Positions 8,717 to 22,970 of a stretch of 64,000 bases of DNA are shown piece by piece. Position 1 is the first letter of the stretch, and each line of letters begins with the position of its first letter. Source of the DNA: Candidatus Dechloromonas phosphoritropha (GTDB lineage: Bacteria > Pseudomonadota > Gammaproteobacteria > Burkholderiales > Rhodocyclaceae); contig JADKGN010000001.1 in NCBI GenBank assembly GCA_016722705.1, positions 992,001-1,056,000 on the forward strand, read 5' to 3'. A program made the translations under genes and the position numbers. The notes below the pieces were generated by a model. That model ran no database searches. It saw only the letters and a list, made by a program, of their open reading frames with translations, and was not told the origin of the DNA.

Positions 8717-9093
8717 TGTTTTTCCCTGAAGGCCAAATCCGCGTCCAAGTCTATGGCCAGCCGGTCGACCTGCGCAAATCCTTCGACGGTCTGTACGCGA
8801 TCACCCGTCATGTCCTCGGTCAGGACCCGCTGAGCGGCCAGCTCTTCGTCTTCTTCAATCGCCGTGGCACTCAGGTGAAGGTGCTCTACTGGGATCGCAG
8901 CGGCTTCTGCCTGTGGGCCAAGCGTCTCGAAGAAGGCCGTTTCGTCGCCAACTGGGATAAAGTGCGCACGTGCGAAATCGACTGGACCGGTCTGAAACTG
9001 CTCCTCGAAGGGATCGAGCCGGGACGCCGGAAGAAGCGTTATCACGCCTCTGGAGCGCCCATAAAAACGCTTCAAAACAGCGGCTTGTGTTAA
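8716..9093 (+). CDS. tnpB: IS66 accessory protein TnpB
   Basis: Second gene, 126 codons, the compact IS66 Orf2 family. Diagnostic stretches are VDLRKSFDGLYAITRHVLG, FVFFNRRGTQVKVLYWDRSG and WAKRLEEGRF. The biochemical role is not settled, but the gene is required for IS66 movement. It starts at the ATG overlapping the tnpA stop and ends nine bases before tnpC. Confidence 0.9.
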   Translation: MFFPEGQIRVQVYGQPVDLRKSFDGLYAITRHVLGQDPLSGQLFVFFNRRGTQVKVLYWDRSGFCLWAKRLEEGRFVANWDKVRTCEIDWTGLKLLLEGIEPGRRKKRYHASGAPIKTLQNSGLC

Positions 9094-9102
9094 AATGCAC
9101 GC

Positions 9103-10679
9103 ATGGATTCAGCACGTTACCAGACGGTTTACAACCTCGAACAAGCCGCGGCATTGTGCCCGCAAGAGGTGCTGGATCTGTGCCAGACGCTGTCTGCTGA
9201 AATCACCGCACTGAAGCAACAAATCGACTGGTTCAAGCGCCAGATCTTCGGCCAGAAAAGCGAACGACGCATCGACGTCACGCCGAGCGGCCAACTGAGT
9301 CTCGGCGAGTTCCCGACGCCCCCACCAGGTTCTGAGTCACCAGGTCGCCCCGTCGCCGCGCATACCCGTCAGCCGACCAGCAAGCGTCCCAGTGACGAAA
9401 GCGTGCCCTTCTTCGACGAGAACCGCGTCCCAGTCGAAGTCGTCGAGCTCACCGCGCCGGAAGTCGAAGGCCTCTCTCCCGAGGACTACGAGGTCATCAG
9501 CCACAAGGACAGCTATCGCCTGGCGCAACGGCCGGGTAGCTACGTGGTGATCAAGTATCGCCGGCCGGTAATCAAGCTCAAGAGTAACCAGACACTGGTC
9601 TGCGCCAACGCGCCGGCCGGTGTCATTGAGGGCAGCCGGGCCGACGTCAGCTTCGTCGCCGGACTGCTGATTGACAAATTTGCCTACCACCTGCCACTGT
9701 ATCGCCAGCATCAACGCCTGGCCGATGCGGGAATCACCGTCAGCCGGCCGTGGCTGACGCAGATCGGGCAACAGGGCATCACTCTGCTCGAACCGATCTA
9801 CGAGGCGCAGTTTGCCTCGATCCGCAGCTCGCGCGTCAAGGCGATGGACGGACGCCGATCAAGGCCGGACAGGGCGCACCCGGCAAGCTGAAAGCGGCGT
9901 ACTTCTGGCCGGTGTATGGCGAAGGCGACGAAATCTGTTTCCCCTTCTTCGCCAGTCGCGAGTTCAAGCACGTCGAGGCGGCCCTCGGACTGACCGCCGC
10001 CGAAGGCGCGGTGCTGTTGTCGGACGGCTATCAGGCCTACAGTCATTACGCGGCGCAGATCGGGATCACGCACGCCCAATGCTGGGCGCACACGCGTCGT
10101 AAGTTCTTTGACGCGCAAGACGCGGAACCAGAAGCGGCAGCGCAGGCACTCGCGCTCATTGGGGACCTGTATCAGGTCGAAGAGCGCATCCGCGAGCAAA
10201 AGCTCACCGGTGCAAGGAAGCGCGACTATCGTCTGGAGCATGCCAAACCGATCGTCGAGCGTTTCTTCGCCTGGGTTGGCGAACGCTTCGCGGCGCAGGG
10301 GCTGTTACCGCGCAATCCGCTGACCAGGGTGCTGGCCTACGCGCGCGATCGACGATGGGGACTGGAGGTCTTCCTCGCCGACCCGGACGTGCCGATCGAC
10401 ACCAATCACCTCGAACGCGCCCTGCGGGTGATTCCCATGGGGCGCCGCTCCTGGCTGTTCTGCTGGACGGAGTTCGGCGCCAGGCAGGTCGGGATCATCC
10501 AGAGCCTGATCGTTACCTGTCGGCTGCATCAGATCGACCCCTACGATTATCTCGTCGATGTCCTGCAGCGCGTCGCCGAGCACCCCGCCGACCGCGTCCA
10601 TGAACTCACGCCACGGGTCTGGAAAGAACTGTTCGCTCAGAACCCGCTGCGCTCGCCTTTGTACGCGTTGCCGAAGTAG
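9103..10679 (+). pseudogene. tnpC: IS66 transposase TnpC, frameshifted
   Basis: DDE transposase of about 520 residues. The N-terminal part has a coiled coil (LSAEITALKQQIDWFKRQIFG), and the C-terminal part has DGYQAYSHY, AQCWAHTRRKFFDA and the IS66 end domain. The two parts are in different frames. The break is at about 9851: GCGATGGACGGACGCCG is one base short of the expected coding for AMDETPIKAG, so a single deletion (or a sequencing error) lies exactly at the first catalytic Asp region. If real, the element cannot move by itself. Confidence 0.85.
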
Positions 10680-10710
10680 GGGCGCTCGACGCCGCGTAGT
10701 TGCCGGTTAC

Positions 10711-11157
10711 GGCAGAGACGGCTTCGCCATAGCTGTAGTTACCGCCGAGGGTGCCAAGATCCACCATTCCGGCGCTCGTCCAGCGGAAGGCATGTGGGGC
10801 CACATTACCAGCTGGATCGGCGGAACCCACGACCACCGCGCCATCAGCAGATACGGCACTGGCGAAGCTGTAGGTGCCACCGAGAGTGCCAAGATCCGCC
10901 ATGCCGGCGCTCGTCCAGCGGAAGGCATGTTGGGCAGTATTACCCGCTGGATTGGCGGAACCCACGACCACCGCGCCATCGGCAGAGACGGCAATGGCAG
11001 TGCTGTTGGTGCCGCCCAGGGTGGGCAAGATGAGTTCACCGACCTGTGCCTGCGCGGCAATTGATAAGGCAGCAAAGGCCAAGCATATTGCAGCCGCGAG
11101 TGTTGGCATCCTGGGCTTGTAGAGTGCGGTTGCGCCGCAATCGTGTTGATCTGACAT
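10711..11157 (-). pseudogene. HAF-repeat autotransporter, N-terminal fragment
   Basis: Start of a secreted protein: signal peptide (AAAICLAFAALSIAAQA, cleavage before QVGEL) followed by two and a half HAF repeats of the form AFRWTSAGMVDLGTLGG with VSADGAVVVGSA between them. These repeats form extracellular beta structures. The ATG at 11157 has AGAGGGG upstream. The frame runs into the IS66 end after GEAVSA. With the barrel fragment at 7803-8318 it formed one autotransporter gene; the passenger remainder is deleted. Confidence 0.78.
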
Positions 11158-11670
11158 GATGACCCCTCTTGTTAAGTGCTTGATGGTTAGCAAGGACAAT
11201 GAACCAAGCGTGACCGTCACACCCCACGGCAATCCCAAAAAAATATACTCCAGAACGCCGGATTTGAGGAATATTCCTTTGAACTATTGCGTTACCCGGC
11301 AGGCTGGTCCGGAGCGGTAACGGGCGGCCAGTCTGGCTGGGGCGCCAAAGACGGGAAATCTTCGCACTCGGCATCCGTTTCATTGCGGAGCTTGGCGGTG
11401 ACGAATGCCTCGATCTGTATTGACCGAGTTATTAGTGTTGGCTATCGGGCAGGTTTCAGCGTGGAGCCGCCGCTTGAATGACCGGTCTGGCAAACTGTTG
11501 GCGGGCCGGTTGTGGCCGCATAAGGAAATCTGATGACTCTTCCACAATACGGACGTTGATATCTCAATCGCAAATCAACGCAGTCAGCAGCACATTCCGA
11601 ACAATACGCGCTCATCATCGGAGCCTCTCCCACGTCCACGGTCAATCGCGAAAAGAAGCCAAAACCACAC
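11158..11670. other. Intergenic region, no gene seen
   Basis: A 513-bp stretch between two minus-strand genes. It holds a perfect 12-bp palindrome, AGGAATATTCCT (11267-11278), and an A/T-rich patch upstream of the autotransporter start with TATATT as a possible -10. No convincing protein frame or RNA structure was seen. Confidence 0.4.
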
Positions 11671-12381
11671 TCACCCTGCCTTGCGCAACAAATCCACCCG
11701 CTGCGGAGTCAGGAAGGTCGCGCCTTCAGGGGTTAGATAGGACTCGAATTTTTCTTTCACTCGTTGATACAGCTCGGGGGTGAGTTGATGGTTGGAGTGG
11801 GTGACCTGGATCATTCGCTGGTCGAATTGGGCAAAGCTTTCGAAGTAGCTGCGGGTGTTAAAAAAATGCTGTATTTCCAGAGTCAGACGACCAGTGCCAA
11901 CTGCTTTCCGGATGGCGGCAAAGGCGGCTTCGCGGACGATTTTTTCGTCGTGGAACAGGCGGAATATTTCGTTCAGGTCGCTGGCATATACCGGTTCGGA
12001 TATCCAGGTCAGCCCGCCCGGCTTGAGGACGCGGGTGATTTCGCTCAGGGCTGCGTCCATGTGTTCCATCGGCACATGGTGCAGGGATTTGAACATCAGC
12101 ACGATGTCGAAGCTGCGATCAGCCGCCGGGATGGCTTCAGCGCCGCCGTGGCGAAAATGTACGTGGGGCAGGTCGTTGATTTGCAGATTGCGCCGATGCT
12201 GGATGTCATCGACTTCGAGCGCGACGATTTCCTTCGGCCGTCCGGTCTCGGCCAGCTGGCGGGTTTTTTCGGCCTTGCCGCAGCCCAGTTCGAGTACGCT
12301 GGCGCCGTCGAACGGAAGTTCGCCGAGCATGAGCTTGATTTCATTGACTGGCGCATCCTGGACGGAATCGGCGATTTTCAT
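11671..12381 (-). CDS. Class I SAM-dependent methyltransferase
   Basis: Cytoplasmic methyltransferase of unknown substrate, 237 codons. Motif I VLELGCGKAEKTRQLAE (residues about 25-42) binds the S-adenosylmethionine; the acidic end of strand 2 is VALEVDD; motif IV is SFDIVLMFKSLHHVP and the post-IV motif VLKPGGLTWISEPVY, the pattern of the Methyltransf_11 family. The ATG at 12381 has AGGAAG ten bases upstream. Stands alone, facing away from the zinc-ribbon gene. The substrate cannot be told from context. Confidence 0.85.
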   Translation of the reverse strand: MKIADSVQDAPVNEIKLMLGELPFDGASVLELGCGKAEKTRQLAETGRPKEIVALEVDDIQHRRNLQINDLPHVHFRHGGAEAIPAADRSFDIVLMFKSLHHVPMEHMDAALSEITRVLKPGGLTWISEPVYASDLNEIFRLFHDEKIVREAAFAAIRKAVGTGRLTLEIQHFFNTRSYFESFAQFDQRMIQVTHSNHQLTPELYQRVKEKFESYLTPEGATFLTPQRVDLLRKAG

Positions 12382-12578
12382 GGGGTGACTTCCTGAACGT
12401 TCGAATCGTTTAATGTTAACCGAGGGCGGCCATTGATTTTTGCCCATTTTTGGCCGTTGACCGCAACAGTTGCTCCGGGGGCAATCAATGTGCCGAACCA
12501 TCGACGATAGGTAGCCTGCGCTATAGTTTCGACGTTGCCCGCCTCGACGCGCCATTCACTTTCAGAATCAAGTTCCCG

Positions 12579-13301
12579 ATGAAACCTACGCTCTGCCCTT
12601 CCTGCCGGCAAATCATGGTCACGCAGCGCTTCGCGCGGATACATTATGGCGAGGTCATCCTCGACCTCTGTTTCGCCTGCCACGGTATCTGGTTCGACGA
12701 GTTCGAGAGTGTGCAGATCACGCCCGGCGGCACCATCGAACTGTTCAAACTGATCCACGAACACCGCGACGACCAGCGCACACCCTTGCGTGACCCCATG
12801 CAATGTCCGCGCTGCAACGATCGGCTATTGCAGGGTCTGGATGTCGCCAAGCATGGCGGCCAGTTCACCTATCACCGCTGCCTGCAGAAGCACGGCCGCT
12901 TCACCACCTTCGCCCAGTTCATGATCGAAAAGGGTTTCGTCCGCCAACTGCACCCGGCCGAGATTACCGAGTTGTCGGCCCGGATCGGTATCGTCCGCTG
13001 CATGGGTTGCGGCGCACCGGTCGATATCCGCCGCGATCACGCCTGCAGCCATTGCCGGGCGCCAATCGCCATTCTCGACCCCGAGGCGATCGAACAGGCG
13101 CTGACCCGCTATCAGAATGCCGAGGTCAAGCGCACGACACTCGATGTCGAGGCTCTTGGTGACGCCATCGTCATGCGCGAACAGGAGAAATCACGTCTCC
13201 AGAGGACCAAACGGCAAGGCCACATCGAAGATATCGACGTCGGCGACCTGCTGGTCACCGGGGTCGAGATGGCCTGGAAATTTTTCCGCCAGATCAAATA
13301 G
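12579..13301 (+). CDS. Zinc-ribbon (TFIIB-type) protein
   Basis: A 240-residue protein with four CxxC-type sites: LCPSCRQIM, LCFACHGIWFDE, QCPRCNDRLLQG and CMGCGAPVDIR followed by ACSHCRAPIA. The first pair matches the zf-TFIIB fold (C..C...C..C.G.WFD). The C-terminal third is helical, rich in charged residues (EEKS-type coil) and ends in a short hydrophobic segment. Function unknown. It faces acnA tail to tail, nine bases apart. Confidence 0.75.
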   Translation: MKPTLCPSCRQIMVTQRFARIHYGEVILDLCFACHGIWFDEFESVQITPGGTIELFKLIHEHRDDQRTPLRDPMQCPRCNDRLLQGLDVAKHGGQFTYHRCLQKHGRFTTFAQFMIEKGFVRQLHPAEITELSARIGIVRCMGCGAPVDIRRDHACSHCRAPIAILDPEAIEQALTRYQNAEVKRTTLDVEALGDAIVMREQEKSRLQRTKRQGHIEDIDVGDLLVTGVEMAWKFFRQIK

Positions 13302-13310
13302 GCAACCGTC

Positions 13311-16016
<2,706 letters not shown>

Positions 16017-16124
16017 GACCGGCTCCTCAAGGTTCGATTACGGGATCGACCGGCTGCCCGCCCGGCCGAGTCGAACGAAACCGCCAACTGATAGCTACGT
16101 CGACAGCCGGATTGTGCTTCGGTT

Positions 16125-16691
16125 CTAACTGTCGCCCTTGGTTTGCGCGACCCAGATCAGCTTGTCGACCGCAAACCCAAGCTTCCGGGCCTGCGCGAGC
16201 AGATCGTCGCGTACCGCTGCCGGCAATTGCTTGTCGCGCGCCAGTATCCAGAGATAGTCGCGATCCGGGCCGACCACCATCGCCCAGCGATAGCTCTGCT
16301 GGTCGAGCGCCACGACGTGGTAGCCACCATAGAAGGGGCCGAAGAAGGAGACTTTGAGCGAAGCCGTATTCGGGTCGCCGGTAAACAAGGCGCGCCCTAC
16401 CGCCTGGCGCCATTCGCCACGCGCAGTGTCGTAACCCCGGTTGATGACTTCGACACTGCCATCGACCTGCGCCCGGTAAGTGGCGCTGACATCGCTCAAG
16501 CCACGTTCGAACGAGTGGTCAAGGCGGGCCAGTTCGTACCATTTGCCTTCATAGCGCGAAAGGTCGAACGGCTTGACGGGCGTCACCCCTTCGGGAGGCG
16601 CCGTCGAGCAGGCAGTCAAGCCGAGGAGCAAGGCCGGAATCCAAACGCGCAAGCAAATTGCCAGGAAGTCTCGTCCGAAAAAATAGTTCAT
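16125..16691 (-). CDS. blc: Outer-membrane lipocalin lipoprotein (Blc)
   Basis: A lipoprotein lipocalin thought to bind fatty acids or lysophospholipids in the outer membrane. The signal peptide ends LLGLTACS, a lipobox with the acylated Cys. The lipocalin motif is YEGKWYELARLDHSFERG; later Blc signatures are FFGPFYGGYHVVALD and DYLWILARDKQLP. At 188 residues it is close to E. coli Blc. Start ATG at 16691. Confidence 0.9.
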   Translation of the reverse strand: MNYFFGRDFLAICLRVWIPALLLGLTACSTAPPEGVTPVKPFDLSRYEGKWYELARLDHSFERGLSDVSATYRAQVDGSVEVINRGYDTARGEWRQAVGRALFTGDPNTASLKVSFFGPFYGGYHVVALDQQSYRWAMVVGPDRDYLWILARDKQLPAAVRDDLLAQARKLGFAVDKLIWVAQTKGDS

Positions 16692-16785
16692 GATCGCCAA
16701 ACTCCCATTAAAAAATCCAGAGAACTGCCCACCATGATCGCGACACCACGCCATCGGGCGTACCGACTGCCGCCCGCCACCGAAA

Positions 16786-18426
<1,641 letters not shown>

Positions 18427-18553
18427 GAGTGGACTCCAGCCAGCAAAGAATCGTGCTAATAGAATGCGCCGGCGGACTTGTTCGCCTGCCACGCTTCGTT
18501 CAATCCGTCATTTTACTCGCGAACTGCTTGCCCATCCCGCCCAGCAACTGCCC

Positions 18554-19753
18554 TCAAGCGGGTCGGGCAAGTACGCCTGCCACCGCATCACGCTTGTCGA
18601 CCACTTTCAATATCAGCAACAGGATCGTCCCGAGCAGCATGACGCCTGCCGCCAGGTAAAGGCCGGCGTTGTAGCTGCCGAACCGCGTGCCAAGCCAGCC
18701 GGTGATGGCCGGCGCCAGGATCTGTGCCACCCCGTAGGAAAGCGTCATCTTGCCCATCATCTTGGCCGGCCGGGTCGGGTAATAGCGCCCGGCCATGGTC
18801 AGCACCAGGCTGACCATACCGATGAAGGTTCCGCCAAACAGCAGGGCGCCGAAGATCGTCACGAACAGGCCGCCGACCATGACCGGCAGCAGGATGCCGA
18901 TTATCTGCAGCAGCGCGGCGGCGATCAGCGCATTGAGGTCGCCGATAAAGCGGGCGATGAAATCCCAGTTGATGCAAGCCGGCGCGGCGCCGATGCCGAT
19001 AGCGAAAAAGACGAGATTCCCCTGCCCGCCCAGCCCCGGCAGTTTCTCGACAATGGCGACGATGAAGGTGGCGCTGACCACATAGCCGACCCCGGCGCAA
19101 AAGTAGGCGGCCATGAACAGGCGCATGAAGAGCGGGCTCGGCGGCTTGTCGACCATCACCTGGCCGCTTTTGGTCAGGCCGCTGGTATCCGGTGGAGGCA
19201 ACCAGCCGAGCGCCGGAATCAGCAGCAGGCAGCCAAATGCCGAGAACGCGAACCATTGCTGCTGCCAGTCCAGCCAGTGGCTCATCAGCGCCACTGCCGC
19301 CGCGCAACCGGCAATGCCAAGGCCGATGCCAGCAAAATGGATACCCAGTTCGCTGCGGTGGTTATGGCGGATCAGCCAGTTCAGGATTAGTCCGGTGCCC
19401 AGCAGTATGCCGGCTGCGCTCGACAGTCCGGCGACGTAACGCGAGATCGCCCAGACCGTAAAATCGCTCGTCATGCCCATCAGCGCGGTGCTGAGGATCG
19501 CCACCACCATGCCGATCCGGTAGAGGCGATCCTTGAGCACCAGATCGCTGATCAGCGAGGCGATCAGCGCCCCGCTCAGGTAGCCCGCGTAGTTGATCGC
19601 CGCCAGCCAGCCGGCTTCGGCAACTCCGAGACCGGCCTGCTGCTGCATCAGCGGCAAGAGCGGTGTGTAGGAAAAGCGGGCGACGCCGAGCACCAGAATC
19701 AGGCTGAATATGCCGGCGCTGAGCACCTTGATGCGTTCTCGCTGATCGCTCAT
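18554..19753 (-). CDS. MFS transporter, YbfB/YjiJ family
   Basis: Inner-membrane major facilitator, 399 residues, with about twelve hydrophobic segments. The first reads FSLILVLGVARFSYTPLLPL, the hallmark of the YbfB/YjiJ family, and INYAGYLSGALIASLISD follows in helix 2. The substrate is unknown. The family motif ARFxYTPLLP distinguishes it from sugar carriers. Divergent from prfB, with 157 bases between them. Confidence 0.85.
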   Translation of the reverse strand: MSDQRERIKVLSAGIFSLILVLGVARFSYTPLLPLMQQQAGLGVAEAGWLAAINYAGYLSGALIASLISDLVLKDRLYRIGMVVAILSTALMGMTSDFTVWAISRYVAGLSSAAGILLGTGLILNWLIRHNHRSELGIHFAGIGLGIAGCAAAVALMSHWLDWQQQWFAFSAFGCLLLIPALGWLPPPDTSGLTKSGQVMVDKPPSPLFMRLFMAAYFCAGVGYVVSATFIVAIVEKLPGLGGQGNLVFFAIGIGAAPACINWDFIARFIGDLNALIAAALLQIIGILLPVMVGGLFVTIFGALLFGGTFIGMVSLVLTMAGRYYPTRPAKMMGKMTLSYGVAQILAPAITGWLGTRFGSYNAGLYLAAGVMLLGTILLLILKVVDKRDAVAGVLARPA

Positions 19754-19873
19754 CGAGCGCTTTCGAATGTTGTTGATCGCGCAACGATAGACACTGCGTA
19801 CCTTGTTCGCAATTGAATTGTTGAAAAACTGTGACCGGCAGCCCACTGCTCCCGGGCATCCACCCGGGACGGC

Positions 19874-19879
19874 TATAAT
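19874..19879 (+). promoter_or_regulatory. Possible -10 box of prfB operon
   Basis: A perfect TATAAT sits 32 bases before the prfB start codon in the 157-bp divergent region. No good -35 is seen 16-18 bases upstream. It would drive prfB and, by read-through, the SMC operon. Confidence 0.4.
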
Positions 19880-19910
19880 TGCGGCTTTGCAACATAACGG
19901 AAAGCGCCTC

Positions 19911-21015
19911 ATGGAAGCCGAACTCATCAACAGCATCTCCTACAAGCTCGACGATCTGGCGCAGCGCGCCGCCGAGCTGCGGAGGTATCTTTGACTACGA
20001 CCAGAAACGCGAACGCCTGACCCTACTCAACCTGGAGATGGAAGATCCCAAAATCTGGGACGATCCGAAGCGCGCGCAGGAACTGGGCCGCGAAAAGAAA
20101 TCGCTGGAAGACATCGTGCTGATCCTTGAAACCGTAGACAACGGTATCAACGACGGGCGCGAACTGTTCGCGATGGGCAAGGATGATGGCGACGACGACA
20201 CGCTGCTCGCCGTCGAAGCCGACAATGCCGGGCTGGAACAGAAGCTGGCGGTGCTCGAATTCCGCCGCATGTTCAACAACCCGCAGGACCCGAACCCCTG
20301 CTTCCTGGAAATTCAGGCCGGCGCCGGCGGCACCGAGGCACAGGACTGGGCCGCAATGCTGCTGCGCATGTACCTCAAATTCGGCGAGAAAAAGGGGTTC
20401 ACCGTGGAAGTCATGGAAGAATCCGAAGGCGACGTCGCCGGCGTCAAGGGCGCCACGATCAAATTCACCGGCGACTACGCCTACGGCACGCTGCGCACCG
20501 AAACCGGCATTCACCGCCTCGTTCGCAAGTCGCCGTTCGACTCCAACGCGCGCCGCCATACCAGCTTTACGTCGGTCTTCGTCTATCCGGAAGTCGACGA
20601 CTCGATCGAGATCGACATCAACCCGGCCGACGTGCGCACCGACACCTACCGCGCCTCGGGCGCCGGCGGTCAGCACATCAACAAGACCGACTCTGCCGTG
20701 CGCCTGACCCACATCCCGAGCGGCATCGTCGTCCAGTGTCAGAACGACCGCTCGCAGCACCGCAATCGCGACGAAGCCTGGCAAATGCTGCGCGCCCGCC
20801 TCTACGAACTTGAACTGCGCAAGCAGATGGCCGAGCAGCAGAAGCTGGAGGACGCCAAGTCGGACATCGGCTGGGGTCACCAGATCCGCTCCTACGTGCT
20901 CGACCAGTCGCGCATCAAGGACCTGCGCACCAACCACGAAACCGGCAACACCCAGGCCGTGCTCGACGGCGATCTCGACGACTTCATCGAGGCCAGCCTG
21001 AAACAGGGCGTCTAA
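19911..21015 (+). CDS. prfB: Peptide chain release factor 2
   Basis: Recognises UGA and UAA stop codons and triggers peptide release. The gene is in two frames: 27 codons from ATG 19911, then TGA at 19992-19994, and the remainder in the +1 frame to 21015. The slippery sequence TATCTTTGAC after GGAGG is the classic autoregulatory frameshift. Visible motifs are the UGA-reading SPF (KSPFDSNARRH) and the catalytic GGQ (SGAGGQHINKTDSAVR). Full length, about 367 residues. Confidence 0.97.
19981..19995 (+). promoter_or_regulatory. prfB programmed +1 frameshift site
   Basis: GGAGG acts as an internal Shine-Dalgarno, followed by TAT, then the shift codon CTT and stop TGA followed by C. When RF2 is scarce the ribosome slips +1 to read TTT-like and continues with GAC. 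Spacing and sequence match the E. coli site. Confidence 0.93.
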
Positions 21016-22296
21016 ATGGCTACGGCGACGGAGCGCCTCGACCTTGCCGACTTTTTCGCGCATGGTGTCGAACCCGCCGACGTCGCGCCACTCTACCCGC
21101 TGCTTGGCGCCCGCGGGCTGATCGCCGCCTGCATTGCCGTCTTTCGCGGCGGTGAAGCCGAGGTCATGGTGCGGCTTCTGGTACTGCGTGAAATCGGCGC
21201 ACGTGCCGACAGCCCGAGTTGGTCGCCGCGCGAACTGGAGATGCATTTCGGATTTCTCGACGCGGTCAAGCTCGAAACGGTCTTGAAGCGCCTGCGTGAG
21301 CATGAGTTGCTGGTCTGGGATACGGAAAGGCGCGCTTACCAGATTTCCCCGACCGGCCGCATGGTGCTGGCCGCATTATCGACATTGCTGCAGTTTGCCG
21401 CCGAGGACGATGCCGAACTCGGCTACCTGACCGCGCAGATCGCCGCCGGTGGCGCGACCGGGCGCATTTCACCGGAAAACCTGCAACATCTGCTGGCGCG
21501 CCTCGCCGAGTTGGAGGATGAGTTTTCCGGCGCCGTCGCCTCCGGATCGGAATTTCGCCTGCAAAGTGCCCAGAAAAAACTGAACTCGGTCTGGCAATGG
21601 ATGGAAAAAGGCACCGAAATCATGCGTGAGCTGACCGCCGACGGCTTGCCTGACGACGCCACCTGGCGACTGGCGCAGGAAATCGGCGCCCGGCAGAGCC
21701 GCATCATGCGCATGACCGGCATCTTCCAGCGCGAACTCGCGGCCATCGCCCGCCAGCGCGTGCACCTCTCGCAAGGGGGTCTGACCTCGTCGGAACTGGC
21801 GGCCTGGCTGACCACGCGCAGCATCGACCAACTCGCCGAATTTGCCGTCGGCGTCACCCATCTGGTACCGGAAATTCCTTTTGTACTCGGTGATGTGATG
21901 GCCGATGTCGCCGAATTTGAATTGCTGGAACGCGAGCGCCCGGACCGTAAACGCTCCAGCCTGCCGCCTGCGGTCGACACCGAAAATACCCGTGAAATCC
22001 CGCGCGAGCCACCGCCGGAACTAGCCGCGTTGACGCGTCTGCTGGCTAACCTGACCGGGCGCGACGAAGCGCTGGAGGTTGCCGATGCCGTCATTGGCGA
22101 CAACTACCGCGCCGCCGCCTACCGTTTCTCGCTGCTCCCCTTCCTCGGCGACCCCGCTGGTGACCCGGACCTTGCCGCGCTCGGCGCCCTGCCGCTGAGC
22201 CTGCGCTGGGCGGACGATGGCGCCCTCGATAACCCGCAGCGCAATGGCGTCGCCGCCATCAGTCGCGGCTGGATTTTGTCCCGGAGCCGCCCATGA
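21016..22296 (+). CDS. jetA: JetA/MksF-like kleisin subunit
   Basis: First gene of a five-gene SMC operon; its ATG directly follows the prfB stop codon with no spacer. The 426-residue protein begins with a winged-helix-like region (residues 10-110: WSPRELEMHFGFLDAVKLE, VLKRLREHELLVWD), then a helical region (SAQKKLNSVWQWMEKG, RIMRMTGIFQREL) and a charged linker before a final domain. This MukF-like layout and gene position suggest the kleisin of a Wadjet/MksBEFG complex. Similarity to a specific family was judged by eye, so subtype is open. Confidence 0.65.
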   Translation: MATATERLDLADFFAHGVEPADVAPLYPLLGARGLIAACIAVFRGGEAEVMVRLLVLREIGARADSPSWSPRELEMHFGFLDAVKLETVLKRLREHELLVWDTERRAYQISPTGRMVLAALSTLLQFAAEDDAELGYLTAQIAAGGATGRISPENLQHLLARLAELEDEFSGAVASGSEFRLQSAQKKLNSVWQWMEKGTEIMRELTADGLPDDATWRLAQEIGARQSRIMRMTGIFQRELAAIARQRVHLSQGGLTSSELAAWLTTRSIDQLAEFAVGVTHLVPEIPFVLGDVMADVAEFELLERERPDRKRSSLPPAVDTENTREIPREPPPELAALTRLLANLTGRDEALEVADAVIGDNYRAAAYRFSLLPFLGDPAGDPDLAALGALPLSLRWADDGALDNPQRNGVAAISRGWILSRSRP

Positions 22297-22970
22297 ATGC
22301 CGATACCCCGGTTCAGTTCATCGCCCGCCTGCTCGTCGAGCGCTGGCTGCCGAAAGCCGATGCCGATGTCCGCCGCCTCCTGATCGACGAAAGTTTCCGC
22401 CAGGACATCGAGCACCGCCTGGCCGCCAGCGGCCTGCGCCTGCTCGACAACCCCTTTGCCAGTCATATTGCCCTGGGACTCGCCGATGGCACCGAAAATG
22501 CCATTTTCGGACGCGGCGACACCTGGCTGTCGAACAATGCCGGACTCAATCGCGACGGTGTCGCCCTGCTGATTTTGCTCTGGGCGCTGATCATCCTGCC
22601 CAAGCGCGAACGCCAGCTTTCCCGCAAGGCGACCACCGACGAAGGGCAAACCGACATGTTCGGCAAGACGCAACCGGCGCCGCTGCGCGAAGATGCGACG
22701 CGCGGCGTGCCGGAGAATGTGCTGCTCGAAGATTACGGCAAGCTGATTGGCGGCAAGGGGCGCTTGCAGTTCTTGCTGCCCGTACTCTCGCGCCTCGGCT
22801 TTATTGAACGGCGCAACAAGGTGCTGCACGAAGGCCCACTGCTCGATCTGGCATTTGACTACGCTGAATTGGCGCCGCGTATTCTTGACGGTGCGCTCGC
22901 CGAAGTACTGGCTGCGGTCAACAGCATAAAAGCGGCAAAAACCGCGTCGACCGCAGAAGGATCTGTCTGA
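22293..22970 (+). CDS. jetB: JetB/MksE-like KITE subunit
   Basis: Second gene, 225 residues, overlapping jetA by four bases (ATGA) and jetC by one (TGATG). Predicted mainly helical with two winged-helix-like halves: LLIDESFRQDIEHRLAASG with LRLLDNPFASHIALGL, and LLEDYGKLIGGKGRLQFLLP with LGFIERRNKVLHEGPLLDLA. The position between kleisin and SMC ATPase, and the length, fit MukE/MksE/JetB proteins, which bridge kleisin and DNA. The product acts in the complex rather than alone. Confidence 0.65.
   Translation: MNADTPVQFIARLLVERWLPKADADVRRLLIDESFRQDIEHRLAASGLRLLDNPFASHIALGLADGTENAIFGRGDTWLSNNAGLNRDGVALLILLWALIILPKRERQLSRKATTDEGQTDMFGKTQPAPLREDATRGVPENVLLEDYGKLIGGKGRLQFLLPVLSRLGFIERRNKVLHEGPLLDLAFDYAELAPRILDGALAEVLAAVNSIKAAKTASTAEGSV

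Larger units (their letters stand above)
8319..10710 (+). mobile_element. IS66-family element
   Basis: A 2,392-bp element with 21-bp imperfect ends starting GTAACCGG (GTAA is usual for IS66) and three genes in the order tnpA-tnpB-tnpC. The flanking 8-mers (GTGCCGGC and GGCAGAGA) do not match, so no target duplication remains. It separates two pieces of one autotransporter gene that do not rejoin, which points to a deletion next to the element after insertion. Confidence 0.88.
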
